Shown here piece by piece: positions 1 to 5,634 of a stretch of 5,634 bases of DNA (its first letter is position 1; each line of letters begins with the position of its first letter). The notes below the pieces were generated by a model. The model had not been told where the DNA came from. It made no database searches and worked only from the letters and a program-made list of their open reading frames with translations. The DNA comes from Thiotrichaceae bacterium (lineage in GTDB: Bacteria; Pseudomonadota; Gammaproteobacteria; Thiotrichales; Thiotrichaceae). The DNA is taken from assembly GCA_015494435.1 (NCBI GenBank), contig WGBH01000179.1, forward strand, positions 1-5,634. Direction: 5' to 3'. Made by a program: the position numbers and the translations under genes.

Positions 1-405
1 CTTACAGCCAAAATTTTCATATTGATAATGACTAGGCTTCCATTTGGGATCATCATCACCCAATAACGCCAGACTCACCACGGGTAATTGATAGCGGTCA
101 AAGAGACGATAGTGATAAATAAACATACGCCGTGAAAAATCTGCATCATATTGAGACTGCACTTCAATATGAATATACAAAACCGTTTCTTGCCCTGTTT
201 TAAGCTGTACTTTAGCTAACTTATCAACATAACGATTGCCACTATCTGCATCACGCATTACCTTTTCTAGCTCCTTATCAAGAAAAGTGTGTGCTACGTT
301 CCAATCAATCGCTTTGGCAATCTCATTAAAAAAGAAACCCATAAAATCCTCAAAATAGGTTTCAATGATGGTCTTCCACGGGTTATCAAAGGCTGTTTTT
401 TGCAT
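1..405 (-). CDS. Rpn family recombination-promoting nuclease / putative transposase, N-terminal part (runs off left edge)
   Basis: The minus strand is open from an ATG at 405-403 to position 1 (135 codons, no stop), so the C-terminal part lies outside the window. The start is supported by CAAGGAG five bases upstream (411-417). The protein begins MQKTAFDNPWK and carries the hallmarks of the Rpn/'cytosolic protein' group: an FLDKEL stretch (41-46), D61 in YVDKLAKVQ, a beta strand ending in HIEVQ (79-83), then FSRRMFIYHYRLFDRY (90-105) and a VVSLALLGDD strand (109-118). D61 and E81-x-Q83 probably form the PD-(D/E)XK-like active site. Rpn proteins of E. coli are reported to be DNA endonucleases that promote RecA-independent recombination. 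They are often annotated as transposases, but no terminal repeats or target duplications are visible here. It is transcribed away from folB-folK and is unlikely to share its function. The family call is from recognised sequence pattern; the specific activity is inferred. Confidence 0.85.
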   Translation of the reverse strand, partial: MQKTAFDNPWKTIIETYFEDFMGFFFNEIAKAIDWNVAHTFLDKELEKVMRDADSGNRYVDKLAKVQLKTGQETVLYIHIEVQSQYDADFSRRMFIYHYRLFDRYQLPVVSLALLGDDDPKWKPSHYQYENFGCK

Positions 406-437
406 AGTTTCTCCTTGTACTATTTACCTTGCGAGTA

Positions 438-466
438 AGTATAGTTGATTTACTCTAATAGTCTGC
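438..466 (-). promoter_or_regulatory. Candidate promoter for the Rpn-like gene
   Basis: On the minus strand, TATACT (438-443) matches the sigma-70 -10 consensus at five of six positions and lies 32 bases upstream of the start codon. At 17-bp spacing the -35 position (461-466) reads GCAGAC, which is poor. Only the -10 element is convincing. The inverted repeat at 472-490 sits just upstream of this site. Confidence 0.25.
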
Positions 467-471
467 GTAAG

Positions 472-490
472 TTCCCAAATGGGAATTTGG
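472..490. repeat. Small inverted repeat in the divergent intergenic region
   Basis: Two overlapping inverted repeats share this stretch: TTCCC-AAAT-GGGAA (472-485) and CCAAAT-GGGA-ATTTGG (475-490), each with perfect arms and a 4-bp spacer. It lies between two divergently transcribed genes, just upstream of the candidate minus-strand promoter, a usual place for an operator. No regulator can be assigned. The arms are short enough that chance is possible in AT-rich DNA. Confidence 0.35.
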
Positions 491-607
491 AAGTGAATAT
501 ACAAGAGTAGGCAATCTTTTTAGCCCACCAAAGATCCATATAAAAAAGCACTGCCCACCCTATAGTTTAGATTTGGCGAGGGTATTGAAGCACTATTCAT
601 GGTTTTA

Positions 608-636
608 TTGCTTTCTGTATTCCTCTGCTTTAAATT
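608..636 (+). promoter_or_regulatory. Candidate promoter for folB-folK
   Basis: TTGCTT (608-613), a 17-bp spacer and TAAATT (631-636) make a weak sigma-70-like promoter (three and four of six consensus bases). Transcription would begin around 643, leaving a leader of about 24 bases before the start codon at 667. TATAGT at 561-566 is a better -10 hexamer but has no recognisable -35 at normal spacing. Confidence 0.3.
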
Positions 637-666
637 AGCGCTCTTTTAGATTAATTCAGGTATGCA

Positions 667-1500
667 ATGAATACAGATATCGTTTATGTGCGTGATCTAC
701 AGGTAGATGCTTTAATTGGCATTTATGATTGGGAGCGACAAATACGACAGAGGATTAATATTGATTTAGAGATGGGTTGGGATAATAGTCAAGCCGCTTC
801 TACAGATGATATTCAATACACCTTAAATTATAAAGCAGCTGCCAAAATGGTGGTGGATTTAGTAAAAAATAGTGAATATCAGTTAGTGGAAACCTTAGCG
901 GAACGAATTACTGAATTATTATTGGAAAAAATGCAAATTCCTTGGGTAACGGTGACACTTGGCAAACCCAAGGCGGTTAGTGGTTCGCGTGAAGTAGGGG
1001 TGATGATTACCCGCAAACGTAAAGCACAGGTGTATCTGGATATTGGGAGTAATATTGATCGTAAGCAGAATATTCGCTCTTGTATGCAACAATTAAGGCT
1101 CGAATTTCCTAATATTGTCTTTTCTGGTGCTTATGAATCAGCCGCAGCAGGGTTTGACGGTGATCCTTTTATTAATCTTTCAGCTAGTCTACAGACGGAT
1201 AAATCGTATCAAGAAATGTTACGTTATTTAAAGCGATTAGAAACGGATCATGCACGCCAGCGTAGTGGAGTTAAATTTAGCGCAAGAACATTGGATGTGG
1301 ATATTTTATTTTATAATGATTTGATCTTACAACCTGAAATTGATCTTCCACGCGCAGAGGTTACAAAATACCCTTTTGTACTGTTTCCACTAGCAGAAAT
1401 AGCAGCAGATTTTATTCATCCAGAACTAGGATTAAGTATTGCCGAACTAGCAAAACAATCTGAATTAAAACAAACAGATTTACGATTTGTCAAACTATAG
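667..1500 (+). CDS. folB-folK: Bifunctional dihydroneopterin aldolase / HPPK (FolB-FolK fusion)
   Basis: This 277-residue cytoplasmic protein joins two enzymes of tetrahydrofolate synthesis. FolB (about 1-118) cleaves 7,8-dihydroneopterin to 6-hydroxymethyl-dihydropterin and glycolaldehyde. The HPPK half (about 119-277) would pyrophosphorylate that product before condensation with p-aminobenzoate. FolB marks are IGIYDWE (E23), LNY (Y55), LVETLAE (E75) and LGKPKAV with the likely catalytic K100. HPPK marks are GSN (127-129), N170, E192, R197/R199 and RTLDVDI with the metal ligands D210 and D212. Compared with E. coli HPPK, W89 is F204, R88 is K203, H115 is R229 and R121 is Y235. From memory, similar exchanges occur in a FolK-like family encoded beside folB in other gammaproteobacteria, so reduced or altered activity is possible but unproven. 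AGG at 658-660 lies six bases before the chosen ATG. The fusion order matches pneumococcal SulD. The 1501-1728 spacer separates it from the next gene, so a shared role is unlikely. Confidence 0.93.
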   Translation: MNTDIVYVRDLQVDALIGIYDWERQIRQRINIDLEMGWDNSQAASTDDIQYTLNYKAAAKMVVDLVKNSEYQLVETLAERITELLLEKMQIPWVTVTLGKPKAVSGSREVGVMITRKRKAQVYLDIGSNIDRKQNIRSCMQQLRLEFPNIVFSGAYESAAAGFDGDPFINLSASLQTDKSYQEMLRYLKRLETDHARQRSGVKFSARTLDVDILFYNDLILQPEIDLPRAEVTKYPFVLFPLAEIAADFIHPELGLSIAELAKQSELKQTDLRFVKL

Positions 1501-1606
1501 CCCCATTCCAATAAAAGAATTGACAAGGAATGTGCAAATATTTAGAGGCAATAGATGTGAAATTGAACCTAAGGTAACCCTCGTCATTTCTCATCATCGT
1601 TCTGGA

Positions 1607-1634
1607 TTCCGAATGTTTAAATGGTACTATAGTT
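1607..1634 (+). promoter_or_regulatory. Weak candidate promoter for the helicase/KilA-N unit
   Basis: TATAGT (1629-1634) matches the -10 consensus at five of six positions. TTCCGA (1607-1612), 16 bp upstream, is a poor -35 (three of six). A start near 1641 would place the whole nested hairpin (1647-1722) in an untranslated leader of about 88 bases. A perfect TTGACA stands at 1520-1525, but nothing like a -10 follows it at 16-18 bp. The call is tentative. Confidence 0.22.
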
Positions 1635-1646
1635 TTTTAGATAGAT

Positions 1647-1722
1647 AATTTCCAAATCCAAAAAGTTCAAGCTTTAGCTTGTGCGAACCACACAAACTAA
1701 AGCTTGAACTCCTGCGGAAATT
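1647..1722. repeat. Nested hairpin (REP-like inverted repeat) abutting the helicase gene start
   Basis: Perfect 14-bp arms lie at 1664-1677 (AGTTCAAGCTTTAG) and 1697-1710. Inside them, after one C/A mismatch, five more pairs form (TTGTG 1679-1683 with CACAA 1691-1695) around a 7-base loop. A further outer pairing, AATTTCC (1647-1653) with GGAAATT (1716-1722), encloses the hairpin. The left arm also contains its own palindrome, CAAGCT-TT-AGCTTG (1668-1681). On the plus strand no T-run follows, so it is not a standard terminator for folB-folK. On the minus strand it is followed by five Ts, but no minus-strand gene is there to terminate. It is probably either an interspersed REP/MITE-type repeat or a leader structure of the downstream gene. 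The weak Shine-Dalgarno GCGGA (1715-1719) overlaps the outer stem. Confidence 0.75.
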
Positions 1723-1728
1723 TAATAT

Positions 1729-4700
1729 ATGAACATCCATATCAAGAATTTAGGACAGCCCAATATAATGCTATTAGACAATAAAAACAAAAACGTAAAA
1801 GTTCACGAATGGATAACGAAATACACAGAAACGGGAGAGGTTGACATTGTCACGGGCTATTTTACGATTGGCGCTTTAGCCTATATATCAAACCAGATAA
1901 ATAGCAAAGTCAGTAACTTTCGGATGGTTTTAGGTGATATTGTCAGTACCAACCTAGAAGAAGAAAGAGCACTAGATCTGCTCAATGAAAACATCACCAT
2001 AGAAGCTGCATTACAGCTCAATCAAGTCGCACGACAAGCTGTTAGCTTCTTAAAGCAAGATAAAGTATTAGCAAAAACCTTAGAACCCAACTTCTGCCAC
2101 GCAAAACTCTATCTTTTTGATCCAGAAAACAATGATGATCGTAACCGCTACTTTATTTCAGGAAGCTCAAACCTTACAGAAGCAGGCACAGGGCTAAAAC
2201 AAACCAACAACATAGAATTAAACATTGCTGAAACAGGCAATAACAACCAATACAAAGAATTACAAAAGTGGTTTAAAGACCTTTGGAAAAGCAAAAAAGC
2301 CCATACCAATAAAACCATTATCTTGGCAGATGGAAAAAAAGAAGCAGTTGATTTCAAGAAATATCTTATTGATGAAATAGAAAAAATATTCATCAAATAC
2401 ACCCCTAGAGAGATCTACTACAAAATACTGTTTGAGCTTTTTGGTAAACAAATACTAGAAGAGCAAGATGACCCAGAGTTCAACCGTCAAGTTGGCAGAC
2501 TAGAAAATTCTGCTATCTATAAAACACTCTATGATTTCCAGAAAAAAGGCGTACTTAGTCTTATTAAAATGCTTCAACACTATAACGGAGCAATCTTGGC
2601 TGATGCTGTAGGTCTAGGAAAAACATGGAGTGCATTAGCAGTTATTAAGTTTTTTCAACTTCAGGGTCGAGAAACAATATTATTATGCCCCAAAAAACTG
2701 GAACATAACTGGCGACGCTATAGAAAACATCAAGACTCAAGGTTTGAAAAGGACGAACTCGACTTCTTTGTTCGCTTTCATACCGACCTAATAGATACAC
2801 GCTTAGAAAAATATGATGATCGTGCTGATAAATATTTCACTAGCGACAAACCCAAACTACTGGTCATTGACGAAAGCCACAACCTAAGAAATAGCAAGTC
2901 AAAACGCTATCAACTGCTTTTAGAAGAAATTCTAAAGAAGAATGATGACATCAAAGTTCTGCTCCTATCTGCCACCCCCATTAACAACTCCTTAAACGAT
3001 ATTCGCAATCAGTTTAAACTTATGGTGCAGGGTAACGAGCATGGTTATGAAGAGTCACTAGGCGTTAGGAATCTTGATTACACTTTTCGCTCTGCCCAGA
3101 AAGCCTTTAATGAATGGCGTGAAGAAGAAAAACCTAAAATAAGTGATTTTATTGCCAAACTACCCTCAAACTTTTTTACCCTAACAGACTCGTTAATAGT
3201 AGCCCGTACTAGAAAAATGATAGAAGGAGAGCAACTAGGATTGAGTTTCCCACTCAAAGAAAAACCTGAAAACATCTTTGTAACACCAAGCCAGCTAGGT
3301 AATTTTGAAAGCTTCGAGGAACTGTTTGATAATTTCCCACCCAAGCTATCAGCTTATCAGCCAGCTAATTATGTAGATAATGACCAAACCGACATTCTAC
3401 ACAACGAAAGACAACGAGACTTTTTCCTAGTAAAAATGCTTTACATCTTGATGATTAAACGACTGGAATCATCTTGGTATTCATTTTACTCAACAGTAGG
3501 AAAAATAAGAGACCATCACCAAAATGTTTTAGATAAAATCAATGCTTATAATGATCATAAAGAGGATATAGACTTATCAAAAAGTCAAGCCCACATGTTT
3601 GCGGATGGCGAGATACAAGATGAACTAGATGAGTTTACGCTAGGGAAAAAGCGCAAAATAAGCCTGTCAGAAATTGATGAAGCTGAGAACCTAGATACAT
3701 TTAAACAAGATCTGAAAAAAGACTTAGACTCACTGGATCACTTGGTCATCAATCTGCAAAAATTTGATACGAAAATTCACCAAGAACTAAATAAGCTTAA
3801 TAACAAAAAATCAAAAGATGACAAGCTACAGATACTCATAGAAAAAATCACAGCGAAACAGAAGACAAAAGAAAATGCAGGCAATAAAAAAGTTGTCATT
3901 TTCATCGCTTATCGAGATACAGCAGAGTATTTGTACAAACAATTATGCAACCGTGGCTTCGATAAATTAGCCATTGTATCTGGCACAGGCTCAAAGAGCA
4001 GTGATAACGGCAATAGTAGTAGCAAAGAAGTCAAAAACTTTGAACCCATTCTGGAACGATTTTCTCCCTATACAAAAATATATAAGGAAAAAGAGTGGGA
4101 TTTTAAAACAACCAAACAAGGGTTAGATGCCTATGAAGAATGGATAGACTGGATTGCGACAGCACATCCAGAAGTCCATAATCAACTCAAAACCCCCATA
4201 GATATACTCATTGCCACCGATGCGCTAAGTGAAGGACAAAACCTTCAAGACGCTGATATGGTCATAAACTATGACATCCATTGGAACCCTGTAAGAATTA
4301 TCCAGCGCATGGGACGAATAGACCGATTGGGAAGTCCCAATAAGAGAATCTTTGGTATCAACTTCTGGCCTTCCAATAATATAAACACCTATCTTAATCT
4401 TCAGGGGCGTATCGAACAACGCATGGCAGCTATGAAACTGGCGGGTTCAGAAGTAGACCATAAGTTCTCAAGTTCCTTTGAACAAATGGCTCGTGATGAG
4501 TCACTCGATCAAAAAATGACAGATCGAATGATGAAACAGATGGAAACCACTTGGGATGATATTGAAGTCAGCGACCAAGGGCTAGGTTTTGATGATCTAT
4601 CACTAGAGCGTTATCGTCAGGATCTACTAGAAGAGCTTGAAACACATAAAGATAAATATATTAATATGCCCAAAGGTATTTACACGGGCTTTAAATCCAA

Positions 4701-5175
4701 TCCAACAATATGTGCAGAAGATGGTTTGATTGCACTCTTGGGCTACCCTGCAAAACCAGCCAATACAGCTAACTATGACTATCAACTGTATGACCTGATT
4801 TATATAAACCATCAAGGTCAAATGGTATTAATGAATCAAAAAGAAGTGCTTGATGCACTCACTTACCATAAAGACAATAATCGTTCTGTGCCAGAAGCCG
4901 TTGATAAAGGTGATTCAAAATCTATAGAGTCACTAGTTTCTGCACTAAAATACTGGCTGGCAGATCAAGCAAGTGAAATAACAAAGCAGGATGATGGTAC
5001 AACTAAAAAGACGATGGGCAAAGAAGCTAAAGATATACTGGCAAAGCTTAAAACAGGCGATAAAAATGCACTCAAGCGAATAAAACAAAATACCAAAGTG
5101 AGCGATAAGTACAAGGTAGATAATTTTGACCTGATTACCTGGTTTGTAGTATCGGTAGGGAATGTAGAGAATTAA
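1729..5175 (+). CDS. PLD-like nuclease domain fused to SNF2-type helicase; probable DNA-defence protein
   Basis: This 1148-residue protein has no signal peptide or membrane segments. An N-terminal PLD-like domain (about 15-190) has a complete half-site, HAKLYLFD (H124, K126, D131) followed by GSSN (145-148). Such domains usually dimerise to build one phosphodiesterase site. A superfamily 2 helicase follows: a Q-like YDFQ (268-271), motif I DAVGLGKT (292-299), motif II DESH (381-384), motif III SATP (414-417), motif IV VVIFIAYRD (722-730), motif V TDALSEGQNL (830-839) and motif VI QRMGRIDR (859-866). These point to an ATP-driven SNF2/RapA-like translocase. A charged, coiled-coil-like insert (about 630-718) lies between the two lobes, and a second insert (about 750-820) lies between motifs IV and V. 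The C-terminal 180 residues look family-specific. It starts at 1729 behind weak GCGGA; an alternative ATG at 1768 would still keep the PLD domain. The KilA-N gene follows after one base. Related architectures (DISARM DrmD helicase with DrmC PLD, Dpd helicase with DpdK PLD) belong to phage-restriction systems, which suggests that role here by inference. Confidence 0.9.
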   Translation: MNIHIKNLGQPNIMLLDNKNKNVKVHEWITKYTETGEVDIVTGYFTIGALAYISNQINSKVSNFRMVLGDIVSTNLEEERALDLLNENITIEAALQLNQVARQAVSFLKQDKVLAKTLEPNFCHAKLYLFDPENNDDRNRYFISGSSNLTEAGTGLKQTNNIELNIAETGNNNQYKELQKWFKDLWKSKKAHTNKTIILADGKKEAVDFKKYLIDEIEKIFIKYTPREIYYKILFELFGKQILEEQDDPEFNRQVGRLENSAIYKTLYDFQKKGVLSLIKMLQHYNGAILADAVGLGKTWSALAVIKFFQLQGRETILLCPKKLEHNWRRYRKHQDSRFEKDELDFFVRFHTDLIDTRLEKYDDRADKYFTSDKPKLLVIDESHNLRNSKSKRYQLLLEEILKKNDDIKVLLLSATPINNSLNDIRNQFKLMVQGNEHGYEESLGVRNLDYTFRSAQKAFNEWREEEKPKISDFIAKLPSNFFTLTDSLIVARTRKMIEGEQLGLSFPLKEKPENIFVTPSQLGNFESFEELFDNFPPKLSAYQPANYVDNDQTDILHNERQRDFFLVKMLYILMIKRLESSWYSFYSTVGKIRDHHQNVLDKINAYNDHKEDIDLSKSQAHMFADGEIQDELDEFTLGKKRKISLSEIDEAENLDTFKQDLKKDLDSLDHLVINLQKFDTKIHQELNKLNNKKSKDDKLQILIEKITAKQKTKENAGNKKVVIFIAYRDTAEYLYKQLCNRGFDKLAIVSGTGSKSSDNGNSSSKEVKNFEPILERFSPYTKIYKEKEWDFKTTKQGLDAYEEWIDWIATAHPEVHNQLKTPIDILIATDALSEGQNLQDADMVINYDIHWNPVRIIQRMGRIDRLGSPNKRIFGINFWPSNNINTYLNLQGRIEQRMAAMKLAGSEVDHKFSSSFEQMARDESLDQKMTDRMMKQMETTWDDIEVSDQGLGFDDLSLERYRQDLLEELETHKDKYINMPKGIYTGFKSNPTICAEDGLIALLGYPAKPANTANYDYQLYDLIYINHQGQMVLMNQKEVLDALTYHKDNNRSVPEAVDKGDSKSIESLVSALKYWLADQASEITKQDDGTTKKTMGKEAKDILAKLKTGDKNALKRIKQNTKVSDKYKVDNFDLITWFVVSVGNVEN

Positions 5176-5176
5176 G

Positions 5177-5634
5177 ATGAAAAACCAAAAAGTAACGGTA
5201 CAAGGCAATAGCGTTAGTGTTTTTAAACAAGAAAACGCTGATTATATATCACTCACCGATATAGCAAGATATAAAGACAAAAAACGTAGCGACTATATAC
5301 TACAAAATTGGTTACGAAATAGAAGCACTATCGAATTTATTGGGCTATGGGAGCAAATTCATAACCCAGATTTTAAATCCATCGAATTCGATGGATTTAA
5401 AAATAAGGCAGGTTCAAACAGCTTCTCGCTAACCCCCTCACGATGGATAAGCACAACCAACGCCATTGGACTCATTTCCAAAAAAGGTCGCTATGGTGGC
5501 ACATACGCCCACCAAGACATCGCCTTTGAATTTGCCTCATGGATAAGTGCCGAGTTTAAACTCTATTTACTAAAAGAGTTCCAACGACTAAAGCAACAAG
5601 AGTATTCACAAGAGAAATTAGAATGGAATGTTTC
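5177..5634 (+). CDS. KilA-N domain protein, N-terminal part (runs off right edge)
   Basis: The frame is open from ATG 5177 to the window end (152 codons plus two bases, no stop). The start is one base after the helicase stop, with AGAG (5166-5169) seven bases upstream, so the two genes are almost surely co-transcribed and perhaps translationally coupled. Residues about 12-130 match the bacterial KilA-N pattern: DYISLTDIARYKD (22-34), a helix with ILQNWLRNRSTIEFIGLWE (41-59), FKSIEFDGFKNKAGSNSF (66-83), LTPSRWISTTNAIGLISKKGRYGGTYAH (85-112), then DIAFEFASWISAEFKLYLLKEFQRLK (114-139). KilA-N is a presumed DNA-binding domain known from phages, large DNA viruses and bacterial proteins next to restriction-modification genes. 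Its biochemical role in such cassettes is poorly defined. Likely jobs are DNA recognition for the helicase/nuclease or autoregulation; both are inference. A perfect 32-bp palindrome lies within codons 65-76. Full-length relatives usually have a further C-terminal region, which is missing here only because of the window edge. Confidence 0.88.
   Translation, partial: MKNQKVTVQGNSVSVFKQENADYISLTDIARYKDKKRSDYILQNWLRNRSTIEFIGLWEQIHNPDFKSIEFDGFKNKAGSNSFSLTPSRWISTTNAIGLISKKGRYGGTYAHQDIAFEFASWISAEFKLYLLKEFQRLKQQEYSQEKLEWNV
5371..5402. repeat. Perfect 32-bp palindrome inside the KilA-N coding sequence
   Basis: Bases 5371-5402 equal their own reverse complement with no mismatch and no spacer. The arms are TTTTAAATCCATCGAA and its complement, centred on an EcoRI-type GAATTC (5384-5389). 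Symmetry stops at once on both sides (A at 5370 and A at 5403). The peptide encoded is DFKSIEFDGFKN. Part of the symmetry may follow from codon choice, since FK can be TTTAAA and EF can be GAATTC, both self-complementary. The intervening TCCATC/GATGGA match is extra. It could be a dimer-binding operator, a recognition site or a cruciform/hairpin former; no function is shown. Confidence 0.9.

Noticed and set aside
667..1500. folB-folK as part of a pterin- or deazaguanine-based DNA modification system with the helicase
   Set aside because: FolB and HPPK act in folate synthesis, whereas deazaguanine DNA modification uses other enzymes (for example QueD and QueE-type). A gap of over 200 bases with its own repeat separates the genes, so adjacency looks coincidental.
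1504..1532. Inverted repeat CATTCC/GGAATG after the folB-folK stop as an intrinsic terminator
   Set aside because: Only six perfect pairs around a 17-base loop, and no T-run follows. It does not meet the usual form of an intrinsic terminator.
1530..1577. Short frame of 15 codons beginning MCKYLEAID in the 1501-1728 gap
   Set aside because: Very short, no properly spaced ribosome-binding site, and no recognisable sequence.
1664..1710. The strong hairpin as a Rho-independent terminator for folB-folK
   Set aside because: On the plus strand it is followed by CCTGCGG, not a T-run. The T-run is on the opposite strand, where no gene needs terminating.
1729..5175. Naming the helicase DrmD and the locus DISARM
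   Set aside because: The PLD fusion and KilA-N neighbour differ from the known DISARM layout. No DrmA, DrmB or methyltransferase gene is visible.
2148..5208. Minus-strand open frames of 63-88 codons within the helicase gene
   Set aside because: They lie opposite a well-supported long gene, lack family resemblance, and have compositions typical of antisense shadows.
1..5634. CRISPR array, tRNA, rRNA or complete insertion sequence
   Set aside because: No regularly spaced direct repeats, no tRNA-like cloverleaf or rRNA stretches, and no transposase with terminal repeats were seen.

Overview
The window is AT-rich, with dense genes carrying ordinary Shine-Dalgarno-like starts. The FolB half of the folate gene resembles gammaproteobacterial FolB. 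The leftmost gene belongs to a nuclease family that is abundant in sulfur-oxidising gammaproteobacteria and cyanobacteria. My best guess is a gammaproteobacterium of the Thiotrichales/Beggiatoa/Methylococcales kind. This is inference from protein style, not a database match.

Layout. (1) Positions 1-405, minus strand: the first 135 codons of an Rpn-type PD-(D/E)XK nuclease ('putative transposase') gene that runs off the left edge. (2) 406-666: a divergent intergenic region with a small inverted repeat and weak promoter candidates for both flanking genes. (3) 667-1500, plus strand: a single-chain FolB-FolK fusion (dihydroneopterin aldolase plus HPPK), two steps of folate synthesis. Its HPPK half has several exchanges at positions that are catalytic in E. 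coli HPPK. (4) 1501-1728: a non-coding stretch ending in a strong nested hairpin immediately before the next start codon. (5) 1729-5175, plus strand: a 1148-residue protein joining an N-terminal phospholipase-D-like nuclease domain (intact HxKx4D and GSxN) to a complete SNF2-type helicase with a family-specific C-terminal tail. (6) 5177-5634, plus strand: the first 152 codons of a KilA-N domain protein, one base after the helicase stop, running off the right edge.

How they fit together. Folate synthesis is housekeeping. The helicase/nuclease and KilA-N genes are almost certainly one transcription unit. They look like the start of an accessory cassette, most plausibly anti-phage or restriction-type, inserted downstream of folB-folK. 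The decisive partners (a methyltransferase, DrmA/B-like genes, a Res-like subunit) would lie to the right and are not visible, so the system cannot be named from this window. The most unusual DNA-level signals are a perfect 32-bp palindrome inside the KilA-N coding sequence and the nested hairpin that abuts, and partly pairs with, the helicase ribosome-binding region.
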